Shown here: positions 8,221 to 17,285 of the stretch, one piece after another | Numbering within the stretch: position 1 is the stretch's first letter | How the letters are laid out: every line of letters begins with the position of its first letter | Source: Amycolatopsis dendrobii | Lineage (GTDB): Bacteria; Actinomycetota; Actinomycetes; Mycobacteriales; Pseudonocardiaceae | Reading direction: 5' to 3' | Length of the DNA stretch: 64,000 nt | NCBI RefSeq assembly: GCF_014145675.1 | Contig: NZ_JACGZW010000001.1 | Span: forward strand, 186,001-250,000 | The notes under the pieces: generated by a model | What the model was told of the DNA's origin: nothing | The model's database searches: none | Seen by the model: the letters and a program-made list of their open reading frames with translations, nothing else | Made by a program: the position numbers and the translations under genes

Positions 8221-9246
8221 TCATCCTCCGCGCCGAGTCGACTCCCGCAATCGCAGTTCCGGAGTCAGAAACGCTGGTCCGTCAGGGGTCTCGGCGCCGG
8301 ACAGCCGTGCCAGCATCAGGTCCACCGCGCGTTCGGCCAGCGCTTCGTGGGTCAGGTCCATCGCGGTGATCGGCGGGGTGCTCGTGCGGGCGTGCTCGCT
8401 GTCGGTCAGTGCCGCGAGCAGCAGATCGTCCGGGACGCGCAGGCCCTGTGCCGCGGCGGCGTCGGCGATGAGCGGGGCGAAATCGCTGGTGGCGACCACG
8501 ATCGCGTCCGGCCGATCCGGCCCGGACAGCAGCGGCTGCACCAGTTCGGGCACGTCGCCCGGGGTCAAGCCCTCGCTGAGCAAGGCGGTCCGCGGCGGGA
8601 GCGTGCGCCGCTTGCACCACGCGAGATAGGTTTCGCGCGGCCGCCGGTTCCACGCGTTGTCCTCGGTGCCGGACAGCAGCAGCACGTCGCGCGCGCCCTG
8701 CTCGTAGAGGTGGTCCAGCAGCGCTTCGACCACCGGCGGGTAGTCCAGCCGCACGGCCCACGGCAGGTCCGGCTGTTCCGGGTCCTCCTCGACGGTCACC
8801 ACCGGCAGGCCGCGGCCGAGCAGTTCGGCCAGCGCGGTGTCGCCGCCGTAGGGGTGGGCCACGATGCAGCCGTCCATCGGCACGCTCGCCACCGCCGGGT
8901 CGTGCAGGTCGGGCACGTGGATCAGGCCGGTCTTGTGCCGCAGCATCTCGGTCGCGATCGACCCGACGAGCCGGTTGAACGTCTCGGCGCGGTCGGGCGT
9001 GCCGGCTACCGCGTAGCGCGGCCGCAGGATGAGCCCGACCAGCCCGGACCGGCCGGTGCGCAGCGAGCGCGCGTTCGGGTTCGGGTCGTAGCCCAGCTCC
9101 GCCGCGGCTTCGCGCACCCGCGCCTTGGTCGCCGCCGAAATGGGCCTGCGCCCGGAAAGCGCGTGCGAAACCGTGCTGATCGAAACCCCGGCGCGCTCGG
9201 CGACCTCCCGGATCGTCACCGGCCGTTTGCCGCCCTCCGCGTCCAC
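8221..9246 (-). CDS. LacI-family regulator of the MFS-hydantoinase operon
   Basis: 341 residues from GTG 9246, which has AAGGGGG six bases upstream. The frame is open further, but that Arg-rich extension runs into the promoter of the divergent gene and is not credible. The helix-turn-helix is VTIREVAERAGVSISTVSHALSG, followed by the hinge region, then a ligand domain (GLILRPRYAVAG, DAIVVATSDFAPLIADAAAAQGL). The recognition helix matches its presumed site, a 20-bp palindrome upstream of the MFS gene. It is transcribed divergently from MFS-hyuA-hyuB and is probably its substrate-responsive repressor. Confidence 0.94.
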   Translation of the reverse strand: MDAEGGKRPVTIREVAERAGVSISTVSHALSGRRPISAATKARVREAAAELGYDPNPNARSLRTGRSGLVGLILRPRYAVAGTPDRAETFNRLVGSIATEMLRHKTGLIHVPDLHDPAVASVPMDGCIVAHPYGGDTALAELLGRGLPVVTVEEDPEQPDLPWAVRLDYPPVVEALLDHLYEQGARDVLLLSGTEDNAWNRRPRETYLAWCKRRTLPPRTALLSEGLTPGDVPELVQPLLSGPDRPDAIVVATSDFAPLIADAAAAQGLRVPDDLLLAALTDSEHARTSTPPITAMDLTHEALAERAVDLMLARLSGAETPDGPAFLTPELRLRESTRRGG

Positions 9247-9309
9247 CGTCGTCCCCCTTCGCGCTCCTCCGGACGGCCCAGTATCGCCCACCGGACGCCG
9301 CGGAAGGTC

Positions 9310-9338
9310 TTGACACCGCACCGGCGCGCGGGTTTGAT
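9310..9338 (+). promoter_or_regulatory. Sigma-70-type promoter of the MFS-hyuAB operon
   Basis: TTGACA at 9310-9315, a 17-bp spacer, then TTTGAT at 9333-9338. This is a near-consensus -35 with an acceptable -10 and ideal spacing, 45 bp before the MFS start codon and directly ahead of the LacI operator. Confidence 0.7.
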
Positions 9339-9349
9339 GCCGCGAAAGC

Positions 9350-9369
9350 TCATCAAAACGTTTTGATGA
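9350..9369. promoter_or_regulatory. LacI-type operator
   Basis: Perfect 20-bp palindrome TCATCAAAACGTTTTGATGA with the central CpG typical of the family. It begins 11 bp after the -10 element and ends 4 bp before the AGGAGG ribosome binding site, so a bound repressor would cover the transcription start. Confidence 0.88.
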
Positions 9370-9383
9370 TGATAGGAGGCGCC

Positions 9384-10721
9384 ATGGCCGCCCCGCACGA
9401 GCCCGCCCCGCCCACCGCCGCCGCCGCGCCGACCGTCGGCGACGTCTGCACCGGGATGGGGCTGACCCGACGGCATTGGCTCGCCGGATCCGTGCTGTTC
9501 TTCGCGTTCGTCGTCGAGGCATGGGAACAGGTCGGGCTCGTCTACGTCTCGAACGGGATCGCGGGCGAATTCGGCGTGGACAACACGAAACTGGGCTGGG
9601 CCTTGTCCGCGGTCGCGTTCGGCATGGTGCCCGGCGCGCTGCTGTGGGGCGGGCTGATCGACCGGCTCGGCCGCCGCCGCGTGACGGTCGCGAGCCTGCT
9701 GATCTACGCGGTGCTCGCGCTGGCCGCGGGGCTTTCGCCGGCGTTCTGGCCGTTCGTCGTGCTGCGGTTCCTGTCCGGCGTCGCGTTCGGCGGGGTTTAC
9801 GCGGTCACGTTCCCGTATTTCCTCGAACTTCTGCCGACCGCTCGCCGCGGCCAAGGCGCGGTCGCGCTCAGCATCGGGTTTCCCGTCGGCACACTGCTGT
9901 GCATCGGCGTGAGCCAGTCGCTCGGCACGATCAGCTGGCGGGCGGTCGCCGTGGTCGCCGCGCTGGCCGGGCTGTGGGCGTTCGCCGTGCTGCGCTGGGT
10001 GCCCGAATCGCCGTACTGGCTCGCGAGGCGCGGCCGCCACGCGGAGGCTGCGGCCGTACTGCGCGGCCTCGGTGCCGAAATTCCCGCCGACACCACGTTT
10101 TCCGTCGAGGACGCGGACCGCAAGGCGGGCGCGGTGCGCAACCTGTTCCGTTCGCCGGTGCGGCGGCGGTTCCTGCCGATGCTGCTGACGTCGTTCACTT
10201 TCAGCTGGGGTTACTGGGGTTTGCAGACGTGGCTGCCCGTCCTGTTGCAGAACCGCGGGCTGAGCGTGTCCGGTGCGCTGTGGTTCGTCGCGGTCACGCA
10301 GGTCGTGTCCGTGCCCGGCTATCTGCTTGCCGCGTGGCTGACCCGCCGCCACGGGCGCAAGCGGATCTTCCTGCTGTTCGCGCTGGCCTCGGCGATCGGC
10401 GGCGTGCTGTTCGGCCTCGCGACCGGTTCGACGCAGTTGTACGCGGGCAACCTGATCCTCGCGTTCTTCTCGCTCGGCGCCTGGGGCATCTGGAACACCT
10501 GGTCGGCCGAGGTCCTGCCGACCGGGCTGCGCGGCGTCGGCTATTCCTGGTCCACCTCGGCGATCCTGCTGGCGAACACCGTTTCGGTGCCGGTCATCGG
10601 CGCGATGATGGACCACGGCGTCGCGTCGTCGCTGACCGTCGCGTCGATCGTGGCCTTCCTGGTCGTCGCCCTGCTCGCCGTTCTTCCGCTGCCCGAGACC
10701 GAGGGCCGCGCGCTCACCTGA
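9384..10721 (+). CDS. MFS transporter
   Basis: 445 residues with about 12 predicted membrane helices. ATG 9384 is preceded by AGGAGG. Family motifs are visible: WGGLIDRLGRRRV in loop 2-3 (motif A), the RFLSGVAFGG helix, and PESPYWLARRGR after helix 6, typical of sugar-porter/aromatic-acid:H+ symporter-like MFS proteins. A motif-A repeat (LTRRHGRKRIF) lies in loop 8-9. It is the first gene of an operon with the hydantoinase/oxoprolinase pair and probably imports their substrate, a cyclic amide or its precursor. Confidence 0.92.
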   Translation: MAAPHEPAPPTAAAAPTVGDVCTGMGLTRRHWLAGSVLFFAFVVEAWEQVGLVYVSNGIAGEFGVDNTKLGWALSAVAFGMVPGALLWGGLIDRLGRRRVTVASLLIYAVLALAAGLSPAFWPFVVLRFLSGVAFGGVYAVTFPYFLELLPTARRGQGAVALSIGFPVGTLLCIGVSQSLGTISWRAVAVVAALAGLWAFAVLRWVPESPYWLARRGRHAEAAAVLRGLGAEIPADTTFSVEDADRKAGAVRNLFRSPVRRRFLPMLLTSFTFSWGYWGLQTWLPVLLQNRGLSVSGALWFVAVTQVVSVPGYLLAAWLTRRHGRKRIFLLFALASAIGGVLFGLATGSTQLYAGNLILAFFSLGAWGIWNTWSAEVLPTGLRGVGYSWSTSAILLANTVSVPVIGAMMDHGVASSLTVASIVAFLVVALLAVLPLPETEGRALT

Positions 10722-10747
10722 TTTCCCTTATCCGACAAGGAGTTCCC

Positions 10748-12805
10748 ATGACCTACCGGGTCGCCATGGACATCGGCGGCACCTTCACCGACGTGGTCGT
10801 CCACGACGGCGCGACGCAGCGGCTGCGCGCGGGCAAGGTGCTCACCACCCCCGACGACCTCGCGCGCGGCGTTTTCGGTGCGCTGGAAGGATTCGACCTG
10901 CCGTTCGCGGAGATCGAGTTCTTCGTGCACGGCACCACGCAAGGCCTCAACGCGCTGCTCGAACGGCGCGGCGCGAACGTGCTGATCCTGACCACGAAGG
11001 GAATCGGCGACGTTTACCGGATCGCGCGCGGCAACCGGAACCGGCTGTTCGATCTGCATTACCGCAAGCCCGCGCCGCTCGTCGGCCCGGAAGCGGTCGC
11101 GGAGGTCGCCGGACGGCTCGACGCGACCGGCGCGGAGCTCGAACCGCTCGACGAGGACGCCGTGCGGCTGGTCGCGAAACGCGTGCGCGAAGAGGGTTTC
11201 GAAGCCGTCGCGGTGTGTTTCCTTTTCTCCTACTTGGATTCCGCGCACGAACGCCGCGCGGGAGAGATCCTGCGCGACGAGCTAGGCGATGACGCGCTGG
11301 TCGTGCTCTCCCACGAGGTCGCGCCGGAATGGCGGGAGTACGAGCGGACGTCGACAGCCGTGCTGGAGGCCTACACCGGCCCGTCGGTGCACCGTTATCT
11401 CGACCGCATCGAAGCGCGGTTCACCGAGAAGGGCCTGCATGTTCCGGTGCACGTCATGCAGTCCTCCGGCGGTCTGGTCAACGCCGGGTTCGCGCGGCGG
11501 CATCCCCTGCAGACGCTGCTGTCGGGTCCGGTCGGCGGCACGATGGGCGGCGTCGCGGCGGCGAAGCTGCTCGGGCGTCCGGATCTGATCTGCGTCGACA
11601 TGGGCGGGACGTCGTTCGACGTCTCCCTGGTGATGGACTACGCCGCCGACGTTTCGCCGGACGGCGAGGCGGAGGGTTTCCCGCTGCTGATGCCGCTGGT
11701 CAACCTGCACACCGTCGGCGCGGGCGGCGGTTCGCTCGCCTACGCCGAGGGCGACGCGCTGCGGGTCGGGCCCGAGTCGGCGGGCGCGGTGCCCGGTCCG
11801 GCGTGCTACGGCCGGGGCGGCACGCAGGCGACGGTCACCGACGCGAACTGCGTGCTCGGCCGGGTCGACCCCGAGTCGTTCGCCGGCGGCGGCATGCCGC
11901 TCGACCTCGATGCCGCGCAGACAGCCGTCTCGACGCTGGCCCAGCAGCTCAGGATGGACCCGGTCGAGCTGGCGTCCGGGATCTGCGACGTCGGCAACGC
12001 CAAGATGGCACAGGCGATCCGGACCCTGACCGTCGAGCACGGCCGCGAACCGGGCCAGTTCGCCCTGCTCGCGTTCGGCGGAGCGGGACCGATGCACGCG
12101 GCGTTCATCGCGCAGGAAATCGGCATCACCGAGGTGATCGTGCCGCGGTTCCCGGGAGCGTTCTCCGCGTGGGGCATGCTGGAGGCGGACGTCCGGCGGG
12201 ACTTCGCCATGCAGTTCTTCGCCAACGGAGCCGAACTCGACACCCGCGCCCTGCGCACGGCGCTCGACTCGCTGCGCGATCAGGCACTGGAAGCGTTGCA
12301 GGAACAGGGAATCGCCGAGGACCGCCGGTCGGTGACGCACGGCGTCGACATGCGGTACGAAAGCCAGGACTACACGCTGACCGTGCCGATCCTGGACGAC
12401 GACCCGGTCGACAGCCCCGGCTTCCTGCCCGCGGTCGAGGCGCGGTTCGCCGAGATCCACCACCAGCGCTACGGCCACGCCACCCCCGGCGCGCCCGTGC
12501 AGTTCGTCGCGCTCCGCACCACCGGACACGGCGTCGTCGACCGTTCCGCGGCGGCCGCCGAAGCGAACGCCGAACGGCCGGATCCGGTGGTCCGCGACGT
12601 CGTCTTCGCCGGACAGCCCGTGCCCACCACGATCGTGGCGCGCTCGTCGCTCGCCCCCGGGAGCCGGTTGTCCGGACCCGCGATCGTGCACGAGGAAACC
12701 GCCACCACGGTCGTCCCGCCGGACGCCGGACTCGCCGTCGACGACCACGGCTTCCTGGTCCTCACCCTCGCGGCCGCCGGCCACTTGCAGGAGGAACACG
12801 CGTGA
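10748..12805 (+). CDS. Hydantoinase/oxoprolinase family protein, subunit A
   Basis: 685 residues, ATP-dependent cyclic amidohydrolase large subunit. The actin-like N-terminus has the diagnostic phosphate-binding phrase MDIGGTFTDVVVHD; then come HGTTQGLNALLERRGA, the ASKHA core MGGTSFDVSLV and GAGGGSLAY, and the C-terminal hydantoinase A domain (FGGAGPMHAAFIAQEIGI). Family members open 5-oxoproline, N-methylhydantoin or related lactams (or carboxylate acetone/acetophenone) at the expense of ATP together with subunit B. It follows the MFS gene by 26 bp and overlaps subunit B by 4 nt. The substrate cannot be told from sequence. Confidence 0.93.
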   Translation: MTYRVAMDIGGTFTDVVVHDGATQRLRAGKVLTTPDDLARGVFGALEGFDLPFAEIEFFVHGTTQGLNALLERRGANVLILTTKGIGDVYRIARGNRNRLFDLHYRKPAPLVGPEAVAEVAGRLDATGAELEPLDEDAVRLVAKRVREEGFEAVAVCFLFSYLDSAHERRAGEILRDELGDDALVVLSHEVAPEWREYERTSTAVLEAYTGPSVHRYLDRIEARFTEKGLHVPVHVMQSSGGLVNAGFARRHPLQTLLSGPVGGTMGGVAAAKLLGRPDLICVDMGGTSFDVSLVMDYAADVSPDGEAEGFPLLMPLVNLHTVGAGGGSLAYAEGDALRVGPESAGAVPGPACYGRGGTQATVTDANCVLGRVDPESFAGGGMPLDLDAAQTAVSTLAQQLRMDPVELASGICDVGNAKMAQAIRTLTVEHGREPGQFALLAFGGAGPMHAAFIAQEIGITEVIVPRFPGAFSAWGMLEADVRRDFAMQFFANGAELDTRALRTALDSLRDQALEALQEQGIAEDRRSVTHGVDMRYESQDYTLTVPILDDDPVDSPGFLPAVEARFAEIHHQRYGHATPGAPVQFVALRTTGHGVVDRSAAAAEANAERPDPVVRDVVFAGQPVPTTIVARSSLAPGSRLSGPAIVHEETATTVVPPDAGLAVDDHGFLVLTLAAAGHLQEEHA

Positions 12806-14391
12806 GCATCAGCCCCGTCACCACCGAAATCATCCGCTCGGCGCTGATCCAGGCGGCCGAGGACATGAACATGACCCTGATCCGGTCGTCCTACACGCCG
12901 ACGATCTACGAGGGCAAAGACTGCGCCGTCGCGCTGCTGGACCGCGATCACCGCGTCCTCGGCCAGTCCTCGGGCCTGCCGATCTTCCTGGGAAACCTGG
13001 AGATCTGCACCAGCCACACCGAGGACCTGTTCGGCGCGGACGTCTGGCAGCCCGGCGACGTGTGGGTCCTCAACGACTCCTACATCGGCGGCACGCACCT
13101 CAACGACTGCACCGTGTACGCGCCGATTTTCGTCGGCGAGGAACTGGTCGGCTTCGCGGCTTCGCGCGCGCACTGGATCGACATGGGTTCGAAGGACCCC
13201 GGCGGTTCAATGGATTCCACGAACATCTACCAAGAGGGCCTCCGGATGGGCCCGACGCGGATCGTCGCCGGCGGCGTCGAATGCGCTGACATCCTCCGGC
13301 TGATCGAAACGAATGTGCGGTTCCCGTACGTGACGCTCGGCGACATGCGTGCGCAGATCGCTTGTGCCCGGATGGGCGTGCGGAGGCTGGGCGAACTGTT
13401 CGCCCGCTACGGCGCGGAAACCGTCGACGCCGCGCGCGAGCAGATCTTCGCCCAGACCGAACGGCTGGAACGCGAACGGATCGCGGCGATCCCGGACGGC
13501 GAATACGAGGCGACCGGCTACCTGGACAACGACGCGATCGACCCGGACACGCCGCTGAAGGTGCGCGTGCGGGTCGTCGTCGAAGGCGAATCGATGACGA
13601 TCGACCTCACCGACTGCGCCGACCAGGCCACCGGACCGGTCAACTGCGGCCGCTCCCAGGCGATTTCGGCCGCGCGGGTCGGGTACAAACTGCTGATCTC
13701 GCCGCAGGTCAGCCTCAACGGCGGTTCGTTCGCGCCGCTGGACGTGCAGGTCCGCGACGGTTCGATGCTCGGCGCTCGGGAGCCCGCGGCGTGCCAGTAC
13801 TACTACTCGAGCCTCGGCATGCTCATCGATCTCGTGGTGGCCGCGCTCGCGCCCGCGATGCCGGACCGCGTCGCCGCGGCCAGTTACGGCGACTCGATGA
13901 TCGTGCAGTTCGCCGGCGACCACCCGCGGACAGGGGAACCGTTCGTGACGCTGGAGGCGACCGTCGGCGGCTGGGGCGCCTGGGAAGGCGGCGACGGGGA
14001 GACGGCGCTGATCAACAACGTCAACGGCTCGCTGCGCGACCTGCCGGTCGAGGTGGTCGAAACGCTGTATCCGGTGCGGGTGAACGAATACCGCATCCGC
14101 ACCGGTTCGGGCGGCGCGGGCCGCTGGCGCGGGGGCGACGGGGTGATCCGGGAGTACGTGATGGAGGCCGACCAGGATCTGTCGCTGTGGTGGGAACGCT
14201 CGGTGACGCCCGCGTGGGGCCTGTTCGGCGGCTCGTCGGGCGCTCCGCCGCGCGTGGTGCTCAACCCCGGTACGGCCGATGCGCGGGAGATGCTGAAGGT
14301 GAACAGCCTCCGCGTGCGTCGCGGGGACGTGCTGCGGTGCGAGTCCGGCGGGGGAGGAGGTTACGGGACGCCGGAAGGCGCTGGCGCGTAA
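12802..14391 (+). CDS. Hydantoinase B/oxoprolinase family protein, subunit B
   Basis: 529 residues from GTG 12802, which overlaps the subunit A stop (GTGA). Family phrases include RSALIQAAEDMNMTLIRSSY, NDSYIGGTHLNDCTVYAPIF, ASRAHWIDMGSKDPGG, TDCADQATGPVN and, near the end, the Gly-rich RIRTGSGGAGRWRGGDGV and GGGGGYGTP. Length is normal for HyuB-type subunits. It forms the ATP-dependent complex with subunit A. No terminator follows clearly, and the next gene is convergent. Confidence 0.93.
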   Translation: MSISPVTTEIIRSALIQAAEDMNMTLIRSSYTPTIYEGKDCAVALLDRDHRVLGQSSGLPIFLGNLEICTSHTEDLFGADVWQPGDVWVLNDSYIGGTHLNDCTVYAPIFVGEELVGFAASRAHWIDMGSKDPGGSMDSTNIYQEGLRMGPTRIVAGGVECADILRLIETNVRFPYVTLGDMRAQIACARMGVRRLGELFARYGAETVDAAREQIFAQTERLERERIAAIPDGEYEATGYLDNDAIDPDTPLKVRVRVVVEGESMTIDLTDCADQATGPVNCGRSQAISAARVGYKLLISPQVSLNGGSFAPLDVQVRDGSMLGAREPAACQYYYSSLGMLIDLVVAALAPAMPDRVAAASYGDSMIVQFAGDHPRTGEPFVTLEATVGGWGAWEGGDGETALINNVNGSLRDLPVEVVETLYPVRVNEYRIRTGSGGAGRWRGGDGVIREYVMEADQDLSLWWERSVTPAWGLFGGSSGAPPRVVLNPGTADAREMLKVNSLRVRRGDVLRCESGGGGGYGTPEGAGA

Positions 14392-14394
14392 TTA

Positions 14395-14543
14395 TCAGTT
14401 CCAGAGGCGCATGGTCTGCCTGCGCAACTCGCCGTCGCTGATTCCGGCGCGTGCCTGCCGAGCAGAACCTGGAGAGCCAACCCCGTCCGCGAGCGTCAGC
14501 GCGGCCTCGACTTCTTGCCTGAGGCCGAGGCCGCGCTGAATGT
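14395..14543 (-). other. Gap with a possible coding remnant
   Basis: 149 bp between HyuB and the NUDIX gene. On the minus strand one frame ends at 14395 and would encode LDIQRGLGLRQEVEAALTLA continuing to an ending RRQTMRLWN, with actinomycete-like codon usage but no start of its own outside the NUDIX gene. It may be the broken 3' end of a lost gene; I recognise no family. Confidence 0.25.
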
Positions 14544-14960
14544 CTAATGCGGAGCGTCGGCTAGCAGGCCGGTCTCGCGCAGATGGTCGAAGATGATCTG
14601 GTCGACCGGGGACACCCGGCTCCGGTCGGCGTAGGTCAGCCAGACGATTTCCTCGATCTCGCTGCGGGGGGTCAAGGTGCCGCGGTAATCGGCGGTGTAG
14701 CAGGTCATCTGGACGGTGGTGCCTGCTGCGTGGCCGTGCGCTTGCCCTTGGAAGGTGCCGAAGTGCTGCGCGCTGTCGGGTGTGATGGCGACGGCGAGTT
14801 CCTCGTCGATTTCGCGGGCGAGGGTCTGAAGATCGGTCTCGCCGGGTTCGCGTTTGCCGCCGGGGAGGTAGTAGACGTCCTTGCCCCGGGAGCGGGTGCT
14901 GAGGATCCGGCCCGCGTCGAACCGGATCCAGGCGATCTTGTCGATGACGGTCACCGGCAT
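14544..14960 (-). CDS. NUDIX hydrolase
   Basis: 138 residues from ATG 14960 (MPVTVIDKIAWIRF). The frame is open to 15026, but that N-terminus is only Arg-rich and overlaps the divergent promoter. The NUDIX box is GGKREPGETDLQTLAREIDEEL, with the catalytic Glu residues of REIDEE; the usual Gly after EE is replaced by Ala (LAV). These enzymes hydrolyse nucleoside-diphosphate derivatives with Mg2+; the 8-oxo-dGTP/CTP-pyrophosphatase-like branch is plausible but unproven. Confidence 0.9.
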   Translation of the reverse strand: MPVTVIDKIAWIRFDAGRILSTRSRGKDVYYLPGGKREPGETDLQTLAREIDEELAVAITPDSAQHFGTFQGQAHGHAAGTTVQMTCYTADYRGTLTPRSEIEEIVWLTYADRSRVSPVDQIIFDHLRETGLLADAPH

Positions 14961-15046
14961 CCTTCCGAGTCGGATCTTTCGCCTCTTTCGCCGGTGAACG
15001 TAGCCGCGGCGTTGATGACGGATCAACTGGATAAGCTGGCACTGCG

Positions 15047-15532
15047 ATGGAATCTTCCCTCTGCCGCTGCGCAGTGCTCTTCCTTGACGTGGACGGAACG
15101 CTGCTTCCCTTCAGACCTGGCTGCGAAGCGCGTGAGGCGGATCCGCTGGAGCGGCTCGATTCCCGCTTGGGGACTTGGCTGACCTCGGTGCCTGCCGAGC
15201 TGGTGTGGGCGACGACATGGGAAGACGAGGCCAATGCCGAGATCGTGTGGCGGCTCGGTCTGCCGCCGTTGCCGGTCGTGCGCTGGCCGGAACCGACGCT
15301 GGCGGAGGAACGCGAAGATCAGTGGTTCGGCATGCACTGGAAGACGCGGACCTTGGTCGACTGGGCGGACGGGCGTCCGTTCGTCTGGGTGGACGACGAG
15401 ATCACCGACGGCGACCGGGAGTGGGTGCTCGCTCGGCATCCCGGCCGTGCGCTGCTGCACCGCGTCGAGCCGGGTCGCGGTCTCGCGGAGGAGGATTTCG
15501 CGGCTATCGGCCGCTGGCTGAAGGAATTCTGA
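15047..15532 (+). CDS. HAD-like domain protein
   Basis: 161 residues. Motif I is the DVDGTL nucleophile motif (VLFLDVDGTLLPF); WATTWEDEAN occupies the motif II position and FVWVDDEITD supplies the acidic motif IV. The core lacks a large cap and resembles the compact HAD domains annotated as 'HAD domain in Swiss-Army-Knife RNA repair proteins'. A phosphatase role is likely but the substrate is unknown. It is divergent from the NUDIX gene, sharing an 86-bp intergenic region. Confidence 0.8.
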   Translation: MESSLCRCAVLFLDVDGTLLPFRPGCEAREADPLERLDSRLGTWLTSVPAELVWATTWEDEANAEIVWRLGLPPLPVVRWPEPTLAEEREDQWFGMHWKTRTLVDWADGRPFVWVDDEITDGDREWVLARHPGRALLHRVEPGRGLAEEDFAAIGRWLKEF

Positions 15533-15583
15533 AGCGGAAGGCCCGGACCTGCTCGGCGATAAACGCGAGTCGTTCGGGACTGT

Positions 15584-16264
15584 TCATCGAGCTTCGCGAT
15601 GAAGAACATCTGCCAGCGCCCGTCGGCACAGGGAATCCGCCCGGCGGGTCGTCTCCGGCAAGCGGTAACGCGCAGCCAACGCCAACGTCGCGTCGCACGC
15701 TTCAGCCAAGCCGATCCGATGGCCCACCGAGACGAAGACCGGTTTGACCCCTGCCTGGGTACGCACGGCACGGCCCACGACCTCCGCGCCATCCAGCAGC
15801 GGCGACCAATCGCCGCGCGCAGGACCCGGTTGGTCGTAAGAGAACGTGAACGGCGTTTTGGCGACCCCGGCGGTCGGCAGGCCGGTCAGGACTCCGAGGT
15901 GACTGGCCAAACCGAGGCGGCGCGGGTGGGCTAAGCCGTAGCCGTCGCAGAGGATCAGGTCCGGGCGGTGGCGGAGCGCGCCGAGGGCGTCGAGGACCGG
16001 CGGGAGTTCGCGGAAGGCGAGCAAACCCGGTACGTACGGGAAGCTGACCGGTCCGGCCGCGGTGGTTTCTTCGACGGTCTCGCGGGTGGCGAAGTCGACT
16101 AGCACGGCGGCCGCGACGACCACGTTCCGTTCATCGTCGTAGGCGACGTCGACTCCGGCGACGAAGGCACCGTCGGAGAGGGCGGGGCCGGTCGGGTCGA
16201 CCAGGGTGCGCAGGCGGTCTTGTTCGGCGAGGGCGTCGGCCTCGGTGGCGGGCCAGGCGGGCAT
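15584..16264 (-). CDS. nfi: Endonuclease V (deoxyinosine 3' endonuclease)
   Basis: 226 residues from ATG 16264 (MPAWPATEADALAEQ). It repairs deaminated adenine by nicking DNA at the second phosphodiester 3' of deoxyinosine. Family blocks are present in order: GVDVAYDD with metal-binding Asp, YVPGLLAFRELPP, LILCDGYGLAHPRRLGLASH with the second Asp and the invariant HPR, GVAKTPF, and a C-terminal SVGHRIGL. Length matches the family. It stands alone, convergent to the HAD-like gene. Confidence 0.95.
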   Translation of the reverse strand: MPAWPATEADALAEQDRLRTLVDPTGPALSDGAFVAGVDVAYDDERNVVVAAAVLVDFATRETVEETTAAGPVSFPYVPGLLAFRELPPVLDALGALRHRPDLILCDGYGLAHPRRLGLASHLGVLTGLPTAGVAKTPFTFSYDQPGPARGDWSPLLDGAEVVGRAVRTQAGVKPVFVSVGHRIGLAEACDATLALAARYRLPETTRRADSLCRRALADVLHREAR

Positions 16265-16398
16265 GAGGGGTTCCTTGCGGGGCGATGCCCGAGTGGTCGG
16301 CGGACGGGGTGAATCCCGGCTGCGGCCGGAAAACGGGGCGGAGACTGCGGCACGATACGGGTGAAAGGTCAGCGCCGACCCTATCAGGCCCAAAAGCT

Positions 16399-16425
16399 AA
16401 CGGTTACGTTAAGGTAACGGGTACG
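16399..16425. repeat. Short direct repeat in a promoter region
   Basis: AACGGTTACG at 16399-16408 and AACGGGTACG at 16416-16425: ten bases with one mismatch, 17 bp apart. They overlap a GTTAC/GTAAC inverted pair at 16403-16418. They lie just ahead of the ribosome binding site of the lipoprotein gene and may be a regulator site or coincidence. Confidence 0.35.
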
Positions 16426-16446
16426 GTGATCAGAGGAGAGAGACCA

Positions 16447-17238
16447 ATGTCGGGTCGGCCTTCGGTTCTGCGGCGGCGACGGGTGCTGAGCGGGTTTCTC
16501 TCGGCCGCGGCATTGCTGGCCGCGGGGTGCGGTCAGCCGGAAGCTGAGGCGAAGCCTCCGGTGCACAGTGCGGCGGCACCGCTCGCGCTGGTTTACAACG
16601 GGCCGCAGGGATGTGCTGAATGCGGGCCCGCCGTCGCCGATCTGTTGCGTCAGGCACCGCAGCATTTCCGGGTCGAGTATGTGGGGCCGGGCACCGGGAA
16701 GCCGCTCACGGCGGCGGTGCTGGCGGAGGCGCAGCTGTACGTTCAGCCGGGCGGCGGGCAGGATCTCGACCGGACTTGGCAGGACTTGGCCGGGTCCGCC
16801 GACGTCGTGCGCGACTGGGTTCGCGGCGGCGGCAGCTATCTCGGGCTGTGCTTCGGCGGGTATCTCGCGGGCCGCGATCCTGGCTTCGGGCTGCTGCCGG
16901 GCGACACGCACGGGTACGCGGGTTCTCCGGGATCGACGGTTCCGGACGAGCGCGACACCGTCATCGAGGTCAGCTGGCGCGGGCAGCAGCGGCACATGTA
17001 TTTCCAGGACGGGCCCACGTTCCGGCTGAACGAGGGAGCCGACGCGGCGGTGCTGGCGACCTACCCCAACGGGGCGGCCGCGGTGGTCGTCGCGCCGTAC
17101 GGCAAGGGGCGGGTGGGGGTCAGCGGGCCGCATCCGGAGGCCGACGCGTCCTGGTACGACGAGAAGGGGCTCACCAATCCCGACGGCGTCCGGATGGACC
17201 TGGCGTACGACCTGATTCGGGCGACCGTCTCGCGGTAG
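16447..17238 (+). CDS. BPL-N (biotin-protein-ligase N-terminal-like) domain lipoprotein
   Basis: 263 residues. The N-terminus has four Arg (RRRR at 9-12), a hydrophobic stretch and lipobox LAAGC with Cys28, so it should be an exported lipoprotein, possibly by Tat. The mature part is a class-I glutamine-amidotransferase-like fold of the BPL-N type: LALVYNGPQGCAEC, LYVQPGGGQDLDRTW, then GGGSYLGLCFGGYLAGR with a putative nucleophile Cys in the G-L-C-F-G-G elbow, and YGKGRVGVSGPHPEAD near the end. ATG 16447 follows AGAGGAGAG. An extracytoplasmic copy of this usually cytosolic fold is a recurrent but unexplained actinobacterial gene. Confidence 0.85.
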   Translation: MSGRPSVLRRRRVLSGFLSAAALLAAGCGQPEAEAKPPVHSAAAPLALVYNGPQGCAECGPAVADLLRQAPQHFRVEYVGPGTGKPLTAAVLAEAQLYVQPGGGQDLDRTWQDLAGSADVVRDWVRGGGSYLGLCFGGYLAGRDPGFGLLPGDTHGYAGSPGSTVPDERDTVIEVSWRGQQRHMYFQDGPTFRLNEGADAAVLATYPNGAAAVVVAPYGKGRVGVSGPHPEADASWYDEKGLTNPDGVRMDLAYDLIRATVSR

Positions 17239-17285
17239 CGGAAAACCGCTGGCAGGCCCGCGCCGAAGAAGGCAGGGTTCGCGGT

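Noticed and set aside
9247..9522. N-terminal extension of the second LacI regulator
   Set aside because: It would span the divergent promoter and operator and has no ribosome site; GTG 9246 follows AAGGGGG.
9476..10747. Long upstream extension of the HyuA frame
   Set aside because: The extension overlaps the clear MFS gene in another frame and is Arg-rich; the real HyuA start is ATG 10748 with AAGGAG upstream.
11329..12801. Upstream extension of the HyuB frame
   Set aside because: It shadows HyuA; GTG 12802 with a 4-nt overlap is the natural start.
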